Shown here in pieces: positions 1 through 8,768 of a DNA stretch of 39,370 nucleotides. Origin of the DNA: a virus. The notes beneath the pieces were generated by a model, which had not been told where the DNA came from, did no database searches, and worked only from the letters and a program-made list of their open reading frames with translations. The position numbers were made by a program, and so were the translations under genes. Position 1 is the first letter of the stretch, and each line of letters starts with the position of its first letter. The stretch is from positions 1 to 39,370 of IMG/VR virus record IMGVR_UViG_3300004448_000470; one strand, given 5' to 3'.

Positions 1-2649
1 AAACACCTTGTGAGTAACTGTATTTTGAATTGATATATGAGTTGCAGGCGCTATAGAGTTTTGAGTTCTTAGCAATTCAAAATTATAAAAAGCCATTATT
101 GGAGATCTGCTATCTTTTGGATCGTCAATATCTAAAGGAGTTTTTACCCAAAAATCTTGACTACTACTAACACCCTCTCTAGGGTCGTCAAGACATCCTC
201 CAAGTCTTCCGGTTTGTTTATTGTAAGGAGTTATAGGACCTTGCCCTAAAATTCTTTTATTTTTATGATCACGCTTAGCATGATAAATTCTAAATCCTTG
301 CACTTTATCTGCAATGTGCCCTGGTATTTGAATGTCAGAAAGATCAAATCCTAAAATTTGAACTGTGTCACTAACTGTTCCTCCGTTTGTAACTGTTACA
401 CAATTGCCTGGTAAAGAGGAATTTGCAGGAGTCATGTGTCCTGAGTCAAATGCACCTCCAAGAGCGTTAGAAATATTTGAATCATTTGGATAATCAGCAG
501 AACTAAATTGTTCAGCAAACCAACTTCCAATTGCATCAACTAATCCACCTCCTGCCCAGTTAGGAATTCCTGAGTCTATATAATATTGCTCATGAGAAAT
601 AAGTATCCAATCGTTATCTTCTTGAACAGAAACAACAAGACCTTCATAAGTTCCTCCGCCTGTTGCCCAATCTGCCATATCCCAAGTAACGTTATACATC
701 TGCCCTACTTCAATAACAGTAGGCATATCATCAACGTGAAATGCTGTCATAGCTGCCATCATATAGGCAGGTATTACATCTCCTTGCTCATCTATCCAAG
801 TTAAGCCTAGTGAGTTTATATCAGAATCTGTAATTGCTATATCATCAAATGTTATTGTAACATTTGGAGATTCTGGAGTTGCTGTTGACATTGCGCTAAC
901 AGAAGTAAGTTGAACAGCTGCAAACTCAGGATGAGAGTTTTTAGGAAAATGATGGTGCCTAACTCTTGCAGGCTTTCCATTTTCATCTTTATATACAGGA
1001 TTTGAAAATGCTTGTGTACTAGGATAGTACTCATTTTCATTTTCCCAAAAATTCATATTATTTGCGCCTGCTTCTTGACTGTAGGATTTAACATGAAAGT
1101 TTTTTACATTACCTAAAGTTGATATTTCAGCAGAGTCTGCGCCTTGAAAATCACTATCACCAGACTCAACCTCTTCTTTTTCATCTAGTATAGCTTCTCT
1201 CCCTGGAATATGATAAGCATACGACATGCTGCCATCATTAAGTATAAACGCAATATAAAAAGCATACACTTCTCCTCGCATGTATCCTTTCATTTTATAG
1301 CAATTCCAAGGGTCTCTATACCCATTAGCTTTACTTGCATTTAAAGGTTCTACTTCTATAAAACCGTTTTCAATATTATCTGTAATTAAAGAGTAAGGAT
1401 CAAAATCAGTAATAGTACGAACTGTAGGAGTTAACTTAATATCTCCTGCATAAGGCTGGAAACCTATATCTTTTGTTCCTGTTAGATTCCCTAAATATAA
1501 AACATCATCTAATTGTGTAATAGTTTTTACAGTATCGTAAGATACCTCATCAATTATTACGTCTTCAACAGATGTAGAAATATACCCTTCAGTTCCTGAA
1601 AATGTAATATTTACTATTTGATTATTAGCAATCTGTTGAACTCCAGGTTCAACATTGCTAAATCCTATTTCTATATCGTGTAATTGAAATGCAAATCTTT
1701 GATCTTCAATTGTTTGTATAACAACAGGTCTTAAAAATTTATAAGAATCATTTATATTATTTACTCTCCACCGTATAGACTTTCCAGATTGACTACCTGC
1801 AGACGCCCCATCATATCTTTCAATAGGTGTAACGCTCTCTACATCTTCTACGATTGAAACAGGATTATCTACTATTACATAATTAGTTACAGTTAAGTCT
1901 GCATCTACATATGCTAAGGCTAGTTGGTATGTTCCTGTTACTAAAGCTCCACCAGACGTTACACTATGTAAATTTATATTAGGTATAGGACCACTGTGTG
2001 TAAATAAATTTAGTAGATCTACATAATTTGGATTAGTACTATCAGTCCATTTATTTTGATATAATAAAATATGCTCAGGCTGATTGTTACCTTCATTTCC
2101 ATAAAGCTGCCTAGTAACATTTAAAGTTCTAGGAGGATTTAAATTATCTGTCCAATAAACTATAAGCTCTCCTTTTGCATTAATTTTATATGTACCTGTT
2201 ATAGGGTAAGAAGCATTAAACTTTAGGTTAAGGTCTATATTAATTCCCATTGCATTTATATAGCCATTAGCTTCATAAGCTGCCCAATCATTATTTTCAG
2301 GATCTTCTAAAGGAAGGTTTAAAGCAGTTATGTAGTCATTGTTACTAGTAATAAGCCCTATTTCAGATCTTCCGTAATGAGGACTGTTAGTAAGCTCTTC
2401 AGTATTAGGATTCATAAATTGATACCTATTTACAGAAAATACAACAATTTCATCGCTAGTAGTTTCTATAGCACCAATAACTTTATATCCAGGAAGAAGT
2501 CCTATATTAGGCCCTTCATCAGTTCCTCGCTCGTTACTAATTGCACCATCTACTCTATTAATAATTGCGTTTCTTGCATATCTCCACGTTCCTTCAGGTT
2601 GATCTGAAGGGTGTGTGTCTCTATGCATTCCTTTTGTAAGTCTACCCAT
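1..2649 (-). CDS. Large tail (muzzle-like) protein, 3' end outside window
   Basis: An open frame runs from an ATG at 2649 to the left edge of the window, giving 883 residues with no stop seen, so the gene is partial. The start region reads MGRLTKGMHRDTHPSDQPEG and continues with a segment about an asparagine-rich gene product and an 'SNERGT' motif. This N-terminal pattern (a short basic start, DQPEGTWRYARNA, then a Ser-Asn-Glu-rich turn) is one I associate with the very large distal tail or muzzle proteins of crAss-like phages. The rest is beta-rich and low in cysteine, as expected for a tail component. Its ATG overlaps the stop of the upstream gene (TAATG), so the two are probably translationally coupled. 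The family assignment comes from memory; that it is a long virion protein is the safer claim. Confidence 0.7.
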   Translation of the reverse strand, partial: MGRLTKGMHRDTHPSDQPEGTWRYARNAIINRVDGAISNERGTDEGPNIGLLPGYKVIGAIETTSDEIVVFSVNRYQFMNPNTEELTNSPHYGRSEIGLITSNNDYITALNLPLEDPENNDWAAYEANGYINAMGINIDLNLKFNASYPITGTYKINAKGELIVYWTDNLNPPRTLNVTRQLYGNEGNNQPEHILLYQNKWTDSTNPNYVDLLNLFTHSGPIPNINLHSVTSGGALVTGTYQLALAYVDADLTVTNYVIVDNPVSIVEDVESVTPIERYDGASAGSQSGKSIRWRVNNINDSYKFLRPVVIQTIEDQRFAFQLHDIEIGFSNVEPGVQQIANNQIVNITFSGTEGYISTSVEDVIIDEVSYDTVKTITQLDDVLYLGNLTGTKDIGFQPYAGDIKLTPTVRTITDFDPYSLITDNIENGFIEVEPLNASKANGYRDPWNCYKMKGYMRGEVYAFYIAFILNDGSMSYAYHIPGREAILDEKEEVESGDSDFQGADSAEISTLGNVKNFHVKSYSQEAGANNMNFWENENEYYPSTQAFSNPVYKDENGKPARVRHHHFPKNSHPEFAAVQLTSVSAMSTATPESPNVTITFDDIAITDSDINSLGLTWIDEQGDVIPAYMMAAMTAFHVDDMPTVIEVGQMYNVTWDMADWATGGGTYEGLVVSVQEDNDWILISHEQYYIDSGIPNWAGGGLVDAIGSWFAEQFSSADYPNDSNISNALGGAFDSGHMTPANSSLPGNCVTVTNGGTVSDTVQILGFDLSDIQIPGHIADKVQGFRIYHAKRDHKNKRILGQGPITPYNKQTGRLGGCLDDPREGVSSSQDFWVKTPLDIDDPKDSRSPIMAFYNFELLRTQNSIAPATHISIQNTVTHKVF

Positions 2650-3584
2650 TATCCTCTATATAATGTTTCTCGTTCATTCATATTTTCAAAAAATGCTGCA
2701 TGCCTGTTTAAATTAGGAACAAGCCTAACCCATTGATTCATAAACGATTCGTATCTATCTATGTCTGGGTAGTTAGCAGAATTCCTAGCTTGAGAGCAGT
2801 ACTGCTTCCACTTTTGATCTGCAAAATTGTAGTCTATTTTATTGTTAGGTTTATCAAATCCTCCTAATAACATTTGCTTGTACACGTACCAAAACATGGC
2901 TTCCTTATAACTAACGTCATCTGGAATCAAAGGATAACAGTCATCATCAGTTGGAAGAGCCATGTAGCTTAAACAAACCTTACCTTGCATAAAAGATGTT
3001 TTAATATAATCTGCATCTACTATGTACGAGTCTTCACTTTGCGCAAATTCATTAACACATTCATCGCAGTGCATGCTTTTATGAAACGTACCTGCACCAT
3101 ACTTTAAAGGTTCTAACCTTGCACCACTTCCAAAATAAATATTTTCAAGCACTAGCATTCTACTTTGTAGCTCTCTAAGTTCTAATACGTTAGACTTGTA
3201 TTGAGTGTCAAACTTATCTAGGTCTGCAGTAACTAAAGTAGAAGATGTTAATTTCTCTACATCTGCATTGTACTCTTTTATATCGTCTCTAAGACCTTTT
3301 ATCTGAGTCACTAGCGTATCTAACTCTGTACTTTTTGCAGGACTGACAGACTCATTAACTGCTACTTGATTTATATAATACAAATCTTCAGGCAGTAAAC
3401 ATTTATTATTTCTAATAGTTAATACAGTTTGCTTTTGCACAAGTTGTGTAGCTGCTCCAATATGTTCAAGAGCCTCTCCTATCCACTCTACAGCATCTGT
3501 TACCCAATCTGCATTATTAGGCTTAAGATCTCTCATAACCTTTCTAATTACACATTTGCATGATGTATTTCTATATACTGCCAT
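2649..3584 (-). CDS. Conserved virion protein, probable tail ring/connector component
   Basis: This 311-residue protein has an N-terminal segment with WIGEALEHIG followed by a short beta stretch and LPEDLYYINQV, a coiled-coil-like helix around residues 90-150, and a C-terminal part with IKTSFMQGKVCLSYMALPTD and PLIPDDVSYKEAMFWY. I recognise this arrangement from structural proteins conserved in crAss-like and other Bacteroidota podoviruses, where such proteins form rings below the portal. The sequence alone does not say which ring. The gene starts at an ATG (3584) and ends in a TAATG overlap with the large tail protein, consistent with a shared tail assembly module. A general phage structural protein is secure; the ring role is inference. 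Confidence 0.65.
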   Translation of the reverse strand: MAVYRNTSCKCVIRKVMRDLKPNNADWVTDAVEWIGEALEHIGAATQLVQKQTVLTIRNNKCLLPEDLYYINQVAVNESVSPAKSTELDTLVTQIKGLRDDIKEYNADVEKLTSSTLVTADLDKFDTQYKSNVLELRELQSRMLVLENIYFGSGARLEPLKYGAGTFHKSMHCDECVNEFAQSEDSYIVDADYIKTSFMQGKVCLSYMALPTDDDCYPLIPDDVSYKEAMFWYVYKQMLLGGFDKPNNKIDYNFADQKWKQYCSQARNSANYPDIDRYESFMNQWVRLVPNLNRHAAFFENMNERETLYRG

Positions 3585-3595
3585 TGTATTGTATT

Positions 3596-3757
3596 TTATA
3601 AATTATCTATATTTGGTGTAGGAGCCTCTAAGAATCCTCCCCCTTGTTTTTTAGAAGTAGGCTTACAAATATCTTTGCCATTTTTTGTTCCAGCATAATA
3701 ATATCCTTCCCAACAAGCTTTGCCATCTACTCCTTTCTTTTTACCTTTTCTAGCCAT
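3596..3757 (-). CDS. Small lysine-rich protein with QGG-FLE tail (53 aa)
   Basis: A 53-residue frame runs from the ATG at 3757 to a TAA at 3596. It starts MARKGKKKGVDGKACWEGYY and ends KKQGGGFLEAPTPNIDNL. Its ATG overlaps the stop of the preceding gene (TAATG), and it fills the gap between that gene and the 311-aa ring-type protein almost exactly, which supports it being real despite its length. The N-terminus is strongly basic and contains two cysteines (one in KACWEG and one in DICKP). The C-terminal QGG-FLE-P motif is shared with the neighbouring 77-aa protein. No family is recognised. A DNA- or virion-associated basic peptide is possible. Confidence 0.6.
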   Translation of the reverse strand: MARKGKKKGVDGKACWEGYYYAGTKNGKDICKPTSKKQGGGFLEAPTPNIDNL

Positions 3758-3990
3758 TAGCCTATTCTTTCAATTGATGGCTCTAAAAATCCACCTTGCT
3801 GATACCGCATTGGAGAAGCCATCTTTTTTTTCTTCTTCTTTTTTGCAGCCATTCCGCCTTTTTTCATTTTCTTTTTAGAGTTAATTGCAGACTTCATACT
3901 TTCATTTTTGTTTCCGTCGCCGTCCATATCTAAGTAATCAGGCTTAGCTCCACCTTGTTTGTAACTTTTCATTTTTTTCATGTAACCCAT
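3757..3990 (-). CDS. Small Lys-rich protein with DxDGDGxxxE loop (77 aa)
   Basis: The 77-residue product contains KPDYLDMDGDGNKNE near residue 20, an acidic loop (D-x-D-G-D-G-N-x-x-E) like a calcium-binding EF-hand or dockerin loop. It is followed by poly-lysine runs and a C-terminal RYQQGGFLEPSIERIG. I associate the loop plus lysine-run pattern with small proteins common in marine phage genomes, but no function is established to my knowledge. The start is the ATG at 3990; a second in-frame ATG lies three codons in. The stop overlaps the ATG of the 53-aa gene, and the upstream 157-aa gene ends two bases before this start, so this is a polycistronic unit. The shared C-terminal motif makes the two small proteins likely relatives. 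Confidence 0.65.
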   Translation of the reverse strand: MGYMKKMKSYKQGGAKPDYLDMDGDGNKNESMKSAINSKKKMKKGGMAAKKKKKKKMASPMRYQQGGFLEPSIERIG

Positions 3991-3992
3991 AA

Positions 3993-4466
3993 CTATTCTT
4001 TTTTAAATTTTAAATATGCTAAGTCGTCTGTTTTTAACAGATTAATTAGTTTCTCTTTATTACCTTTAATGCCGCGCGTCGCATCAAACCTATATACAGA
4101 TTTATTAGAAATTCTACACTTACCTTTACGCCAGTAGAACTTACAATAAAATCCGTCAGTATAATATATATGCCATTTAGCACCTTGCTCTGTTTCCGCA
4201 TTATAAAGCTCTTTACCTTTTTCTATTAGTTCTTGTTTATATCTATTAGACTCACCCCAATCTACTCTAGGATTTCTAGGGTCTCTTTCTTTTCGTATTA
4301 TTGATAAAGTAGATAAATTACTTCCCATGTCCAAAGTACTTCCTTCTAAAATACTATTTATTATTTCTATGTTAAACTCTTCACAAATATCTCTAAAAAT
4401 CTTTTTATCGATACTGCTGTCAATTTGCGCGTACTCTTTATATATATCCTGCAAAGTGTAAGACAT
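3993..4466 (-). CDS. Conserved crAss-like-type phage protein of unknown function (157 aa)
   Basis: This 157-residue protein begins with a helical segment (LQDIYKEYAQ, KKIFRDICEEFN) followed by 'GSTLDMG', a basic stretch with RNPRVDWGESNRYKQELIEKG, and a C-terminal half rich in aromatic and basic residues (WHIYYTDGFYCKFYWRKGKC, then NKSVYRFDATRG). I recognise the order IDMG / VDWGES / FYWRK / YRFxxTRG from a family repeatedly found in the structural block of crAss-like phages, without an agreed function. Basic and aromatic content would fit a nucleic-acid or virion contact. It starts at an ATG overlapping the stop of the 234-aa gene (TAATG), so it is coupled to that ring-type protein. Confidence 0.6.
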   Translation of the reverse strand: MSYTLQDIYKEYAQIDSSIDKKIFRDICEEFNIEIINSILEGSTLDMGSNLSTLSIIRKERDPRNPRVDWGESNRYKQELIEKGKELYNAETEQGAKWHIYYTDGFYCKFYWRKGKCRISNKSVYRFDATRGIKGNKEKLINLLKTDDLAYLKFKKE

Positions 4467-5170
4467 TATTTACTTTTCTGTTTTGATGCTTTAGATGGCC
4501 TAGCTAAAGGCGGATCTTGAGCATTATCATTAGTTGTATCAGACACAGTAGTTGCCATTAGCTGTAATTCTGTACCTGCTATACCTTGAGTTATCATTTG
4601 TACCATATCCATAGGAATAGGAAAATCTGAATGATGGTCATAACACTCTGTACCATCACAGTCATATGTTCCCAAAACTTCAGGGTCTTCAAATATACCT
4701 CTAATGTTTGCAAACTGCATCCCATTTGCATTATATATATACAAATAATCTTCAATCATATATGCTCTTTTAGCATTTTTAGTAAACTTATCGTAAGGAA
4801 GCCACTGCACAGTTGTAGGGCTAACTACAGGAATAGTCTCTAAACCCGTTACATCTGACACATGTGTAATAGCGTCGCTAAAGTTTAGCCTAACTGTTTT
4901 AGGTATCTTAACTTTAGATTTGTACACATCACAATTTACAGGCAGTGCGCAACATTTAGATGCATCCACCTTTTCAAATTCTATACACTTAAGATCTTGC
5001 TCAAGATGTCTTGTAATGTTTCCATTTCTAGCAAAGTCTCTTCTAATAAACATTGCTCTGTAGTACTTAATGTTAAATTTTAGCTGAGCTATAGATATGT
5101 TTTCGCCTGTATTAGACCTACCTCCTCTAACTAAATTTAAAATGTTGTACGCTATTTCGTCTAGTGTCAT
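4466..5170 (-). CDS. Virion protein, probable head-tail connector/ring protein
   Basis: The 234-residue protein starts MTLDEIAYNILNLVRGGRSN and continues with a helix ending in KYYRAMFIRRDFAR and then LEQDLKCIEFEKVD. This N-terminal alpha-helical pattern is typical of a connector or ring-type structural protein that I associate with the portal-proximal ring of crAss-like phages and, more loosely, P22 gp4-like adaptors. The middle is beta-rich with several cysteines, and the C-terminal 25 residues are low-complexity and basic (SKASKQKSK). It sits directly downstream of the metallophosphoesterase, five bases after that gene's stop, and its own stop overlaps the next ATG. The structural role is likely; the exact ring identity is uncertain. 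Confidence 0.65.
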   Translation of the reverse strand: MTLDEIAYNILNLVRGGRSNTGENISIAQLKFNIKYYRAMFIRRDFARNGNITRHLEQDLKCIEFEKVDASKCCALPVNCDVYKSKVKIPKTVRLNFSDAITHVSDVTGLETIPVVSPTTVQWLPYDKFTKNAKRAYMIEDYLYIYNANGMQFANIRGIFEDPEVLGTYDCDGTECYDHHSDFPIPMDMVQMITQGIAGTELQLMATTVSDTTNDNAQDPPLARPSKASKQKSK

Positions 5171-5175
5171 GTTTC

Positions 5176-6348
5176 TTACACGTTAGTTTGTAAATATCCT
5201 TCGTATCCACGTTGCTTGTTCCATATATGCGCTTGTCCGGTTCTTTTGGCTTCGTATCCCATCATCTTATGCCAATCATCATTTTTGCATATTGATGGTA
5301 TAAATCTTACTTTTATTCCTCTATATTCGTTTACCATTTCTTTGTGTAGATGTCCGCAATGCGCTTCTCTAGACGTAGTTCTAGCAAACATTTCTGGTTG
5401 TTCTGTTGCCATTATGAGTGGCATATCTGCAGCTTTAACTTTATCTCCATGAGTAAATAAAATCATGTTAGTTCCATATTCATAGTACTTACGATGATCA
5501 TGAGAGTTATCTACATTGACTCTGTCATCATTTATAAAGTATGCATTTAGATACTCTCCTGAGTAAAACATTCTTTCGTAATCATGATTACCCTGTACTA
5601 CAACTACATCTATATCTGCATACTGTGCTAAATAGTCAATTGCTTTTACCATAAGTGCACAGTATCCTACAAATGTTTCTCTCCAATCTCCTGAATCAAA
5701 CTGCGGCGTACCTTTAGTTGTAGCTCTAGATAGTCCTTCAGAATTCATACCATCGTTACCGATAGGTAATATTATTTTTTCTATATCTAAACCTATAGCT
5801 TTTTTCATAAGGTCTTCTATAACATCCATGTACTCGTCTTCAGCCTCTTCTAAAGTCTGACCTGTGTATTTACCGTAATGAATATCAGGCAAAGATATTT
5901 CATACGCTACTGCGTCTGACTTTTCAGGTGTGCACTTTTTACATTTTTTTGGTCTGCCTGTTTTTACAGGACTATTTTCTTCTAACATTTGTATGATAGA
6001 ACCTTTAAGTCCAGTTAGTAAATTATCTTCGCTTTTAACTACTACTGAAAATCTAGACTCTCCTCCCATATTCTGCCAGTACTTTACTGACTTAATATCT
6101 TTTTTACTAATATTGTTATCTTTAACAAATGTGTCAAACTCTGTTGCATCTTGCGGATCAATGTTGTTTACATTTATGTTAGCTAACTGTGAGGCTTCAA
6201 ACCCCTCCATAAGCTCTATACGAGCTTCTCTAAGAGCTTCTTTACAAATCTCCTGACTGCACTCTAACTTATCAGCTAAACGCTTTGCGCCCTCTTTTAA
6301 ATAGCCTGGCTTTCTTACTAAAAATCCTTTAATTTCGTCTTTGGTCAT
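5176..6348 (-). CDS. Calcineurin-like metallophosphoesterase
   Basis: A 390-residue protein carrying the full set of metallophosphoesterase metal-binding motifs in order: DIH at residues 155-157, GND at 197-199, GNHDYER starting at 253, THGD at 299-302 and GHLH at 332-335. These bind a two-metal centre that hydrolyses phosphomono- or phosphodiesters. Ahead of the catalytic domain is a roughly 140-residue N-terminal part with an initial helical segment (FLVRKPGYLKEGAKRLADKL), which could be a nucleic-acid-binding helix-turn-helix, and a small CKKC motif at 136-139. The substrate cannot be read from sequence. The gene lies inside the virion region between a holin-like gene (ATGA overlap) and a ring-type gene, so it could be a late-acting nuclease or nucleotide-processing enzyme, or be packaged. 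Confidence 0.88.
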   Translation of the reverse strand: MTKDEIKGFLVRKPGYLKEGAKRLADKLECSQEICKEALREARIELMEGFEASQLANINVNNIDPQDATEFDTFVKDNNISKKDIKSVKYWQNMGGESRFSVVVKSEDNLLTGLKGSIIQMLEENSPVKTGRPKKCKKCTPEKSDAVAYEISLPDIHYGKYTGQTLEEAEDEYMDVIEDLMKKAIGLDIEKIILPIGNDGMNSEGLSRATTKGTPQFDSGDWRETFVGYCALMVKAIDYLAQYADIDVVVVQGNHDYERMFYSGEYLNAYFINDDRVNVDNSHDHRKYYEYGTNMILFTHGDKVKAADMPLIMATEQPEMFARTTSREAHCGHLHKEMVNEYRGIKVRFIPSICKNDDWHKMMGYEAKRTGQAHIWNKQRGYEGYLQTNV

Positions 6349-6731
6349 TTCTTTTTAATTTTTTCTATAGATCTTCCAGCAAAGTAAGCTCCATAAACGG
6401 TTATTAATAAAGTTTGGTATATTGGTATATATGCAGGAGCAATACTAAATCCTCCCGCGTTTCCGTCAAATATAGATATAACTACAAACATTGCTGTAAG
6501 AAATATACATATTAAAGGTCGTATGTTTTTTGACAACCAGTTGTCGGACTTCATGTCTGCTTCCCAACGTCGTGTCACTTGTTCCTGTGCTTGCGATTCT
6601 GCTTGCATAAGAACTTCTTCCATTTTACGCTTTGCTTCTAATCGTTCTTCTTCAGTAGTTGTAAGGCTGTCTATAACTCCTCCTACTTTTTCTATAACGT
6701 TTCCGCCTAATATTTTTAATAGTTTACTCAT
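6345..6731 (-). CDS. Holin-like membrane protein with N-terminal coiled coil
   Basis: The 128-residue protein has an amphipathic helical N-terminal half (residues about 10-65, with EERLEAKRKMEEVLMQAESQ), then a short WL-x-KNIRP segment, then hydrophobic stretches at about 72-90 and 100-120, and a basic C-terminus (RSIEKIKKK). This order, a helix, W-R-P entry and two or three membrane helices, matches the 3TM holin family known from gene transfer agents and many phages. Such proteins permeabilise the inner membrane so that endolysin can reach the cell wall. The stop overlaps the ATG of the metallophosphoesterase (ATGA). A second small membrane protein at 16234-16446 could be the actual holin, so the assignment is good by family and less sure by function. 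Confidence 0.7.
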   Translation of the reverse strand: MSKLLKILGGNVIEKVGGVIDSLTTTEEERLEAKRKMEEVLMQAESQAQEQVTRRWEADMKSDNWLSKNIRPLICIFLTAMFVVISIFDGNAGGFSIAPAYIPIYQTLLITVYGAYFAGRSIEKIKKK

Positions 6732-7113
6732 AATTTAAAATTAAGTCTAACGTTTTACTAGAATCTCCTATAACATTAACATAAAGTCCAAAGTACGGTC
6801 TATATTCAAATTTTCCTAAGCCCTCTATTATATTATAAGATGTTCCAGTAGGAATACTGATATTTTTTAAAACATAATAAGTTTCACTAGTATCGTTTCC
6901 ATCTATAGGCCTGCCTTCTGCATCTGTTTGTGTAACAGTACGTTTAGTTTTTCTTAAAAATACATCTATACTTAAATCCTCATTACACGTATTAGAAACT
7001 AAAAACAATGGTATACTATGTGTAGCAATCTTTGCACTTCTTTGTCCTATTATTTTATACTCTGCTGAGCCTTTGTCAGAATCTCCTGCTAAATGTCTAT
7101 AAATACTTGCCAT
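6724..7113 (-). CDS. Small putative virion protein (129 aa)
   Basis: This 129-residue protein has no signal peptide or membrane segment and looks like a single beta-sandwich: short strands with SIPLFLVSNT, LSIDVFLRKTKR, YYVLKNISIPTGTSYNI and ending LDLILNYE. It resembles the small structural or fibre-associated proteins that sit next to tail fibre genes, but I do not recognise a named family. It begins at an ATG two bases downstream of the LamG adhesin gene and overlaps the holin-like gene by eight bases. Its placement suggests a tail tip or fibre accessory protein. It is weakly reminiscent of the 122-aa product at 11725-12093 in size and general composition, though I cannot show homology by eye. 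Confidence 0.55.
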   Translation of the reverse strand: MASIYRHLAGDSDKGSAEYKIIGQRSAKIATHSIPLFLVSNTCNEDLSIDVFLRKTKRTVTQTDAEGRPIDGNDTSETYYVLKNISIPTGTSYNIIEGLGKFEYRPYFGLYVNVIGDSSKTLDLILNYE

Positions 7114-7115
7114 TT

Positions 7116-8768
7116 TTAACTTTCTATTATTTGTACTGCATCTACTGCTAAATCTGCTCCAAAACTTGTTGCATTTTGACTTACAAAATATATATAATAA
7201 TCTGTACCATTTCTATAGCTATTTAAGCTAATTGTTTTTTCTTGCCATACACTACTATTACTTGTAAACCCACTCCAATGTCTATTAGTAGAAGCAGTTC
7301 CTGTATGTAAATATTCTGCTAATTCTGTAGCATTACTATGATTTGCTGTAGTAGCTGTATGTATATATACAAATAAATCTCCCATATGCGTACCATATCC
7401 ATGTGCCCAAAATTTTAAATTTACATCATTAGTAGCATCAACCATACTATTACTATTAAATACAGGCATCCTTGCTACAAACGCATAAAGGTTTCTGCTA
7501 CTACTAGCTTCAGTATACATATACTTGTCTAAGTTAGTAGTTGTATAGTGGCTTCCATTTGATATATTTACTCCTCCTGTAGGTCCTGTACCACCTGACG
7601 GAGTTCCGTCTTGTCCTAGATTCCAACCTTTAACAGTTTTATTAGATGTCCTACCCCAATACGTACCATCTGTAGCGCTAGTACCATTAACCCAACTATT
7701 AGTTGGTGACCAGTTGCCTGTATTTTCAACCGCAGTTTCTCCTTCAAACTGATATGTTACACTATATAAAGGATACACTGCATCTACAAACGCTGCACCA
7801 CTAGTTAAAGTTCCGTTATTAGAATTACTAGAAGAGTCATATACAGTTGTTCCTGTGTTTTCTTCAAATTTCCAATAGCCTACTAAATTAGAACTATTGT
7901 CATAATTACCACTATTTACTAATAGATCCATAGGCTGTCCGCTATTATATACGGCAGTTATAGCATCAGCATCTAAATCAGTATCCCATATTGCAACATC
8001 ATTTAATTGGCCGTCTACAAACTGATTATAAAGATTACTTGTAGCCTGTTGTCTAATACCAATAAATATATCTTCCATAGTTGCAGTCATTACCTGCATG
8101 TCATTAATAGTTCCAGTACCATTGTGACTAGGATTAGTACTTTGGCCTTCTTGTCTAAGAACTCCATCTATGTACATTTTCATTTTACCATCATAATCAG
8201 TACCACCAACAGTTAATGTTTCAGTAGTGTCCCATGTTGCTGCTACATGATGCCATGCCCCATCTCCTATTATAGCCTCTGCATGAAACTCTGTATCTGA
8301 TGTAGCTGTACCATACGCACTAGCTATACGTTTTTTTGCTATTCCGTGATCTGCTGTTTGCGCTTTAGCATTGCACACATTACTTACAGTAGTGCCTGAC
8401 ACAGTGCTTCTATAAAAAAGTTCAAGAGCTAATGCAGAAGGAGATGCGCTAACTCTATAAAATTGAAGTTGTATAAAATCATTTGTATTACCTGCACTTG
8501 CATAATTATTTATTGCAATTACTGCGCTAGATGAAGAAGATGCATCTATCTTCATCCAAACAGAAATAGTACCTCTAGTTTTATTAATTGGGTCTGATGA
8601 TAATGCTATATCTATGTAGTCATTTGTACCGTCAAGTTCTACACCATACGCATCTGTATAAGTTTGAATAGTTTGACCAGATATATTAGCAATAGTAGCC
8701 TTAGTACGATCATCGACTTTGGCTACATTAGCTATTGCTACATCATCTATTTTACTTATTATTCCCAT
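7116..8768 (-). CDS. LamG/concanavalin-like adhesin, probable tail fibre component
   Basis: The 550-residue protein contains a LamG-type jelly-roll from about residue 45 to 300. Recognisable features are LDGTNDYIDIAL, TISVWMKID, DGAWHHVAATWD, MKMYIDGVL and VGYWKFEENTG, the usual signature of bacterial LamG/concanavalin A-like lectin domains. Such domains bind glycans. After about residue 335 follows a second beta-rich region resembling a MAM-like or other jelly-roll module (FEGETAVENTGNW and later YIYFVSQNATS). There is no signal peptide, which fits a virion part rather than a secreted protein. The gene overlaps the stop of the tail fibre gene by one base, so it probably provides host-surface glycan recognition at the end of the fibre. 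Confidence 0.8.
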   Translation of the reverse strand: MGIISKIDDVAIANVAKVDDRTKATIANISGQTIQTYTDAYGVELDGTNDYIDIALSSDPINKTRGTISVWMKIDASSSSSAVIAINNYASAGNTNDFIQLQFYRVSASPSALALELFYRSTVSGTTVSNVCNAKAQTADHGIAKKRIASAYGTATSDTEFHAEAIIGDGAWHHVAATWDTTETLTVGGTDYDGKMKMYIDGVLRQEGQSTNPSHNGTGTINDMQVMTATMEDIFIGIRQQATSNLYNQFVDGQLNDVAIWDTDLDADAITAVYNSGQPMDLLVNSGNYDNSSNLVGYWKFEENTGTTVYDSSSNSNNGTLTSGAAFVDAVYPLYSVTYQFEGETAVENTGNWSPTNSWVNGTSATDGTYWGRTSNKTVKGWNLGQDGTPSGGTGPTGGVNISNGSHYTTTNLDKYMYTEASSSRNLYAFVARMPVFNSNSMVDATNDVNLKFWAHGYGTHMGDLFVYIHTATTANHSNATELAEYLHTGTASTNRHWSGFTSNSSVWQEKTISLNSYRNGTDYYIYFVSQNATSFGADLAVDAVQIIES

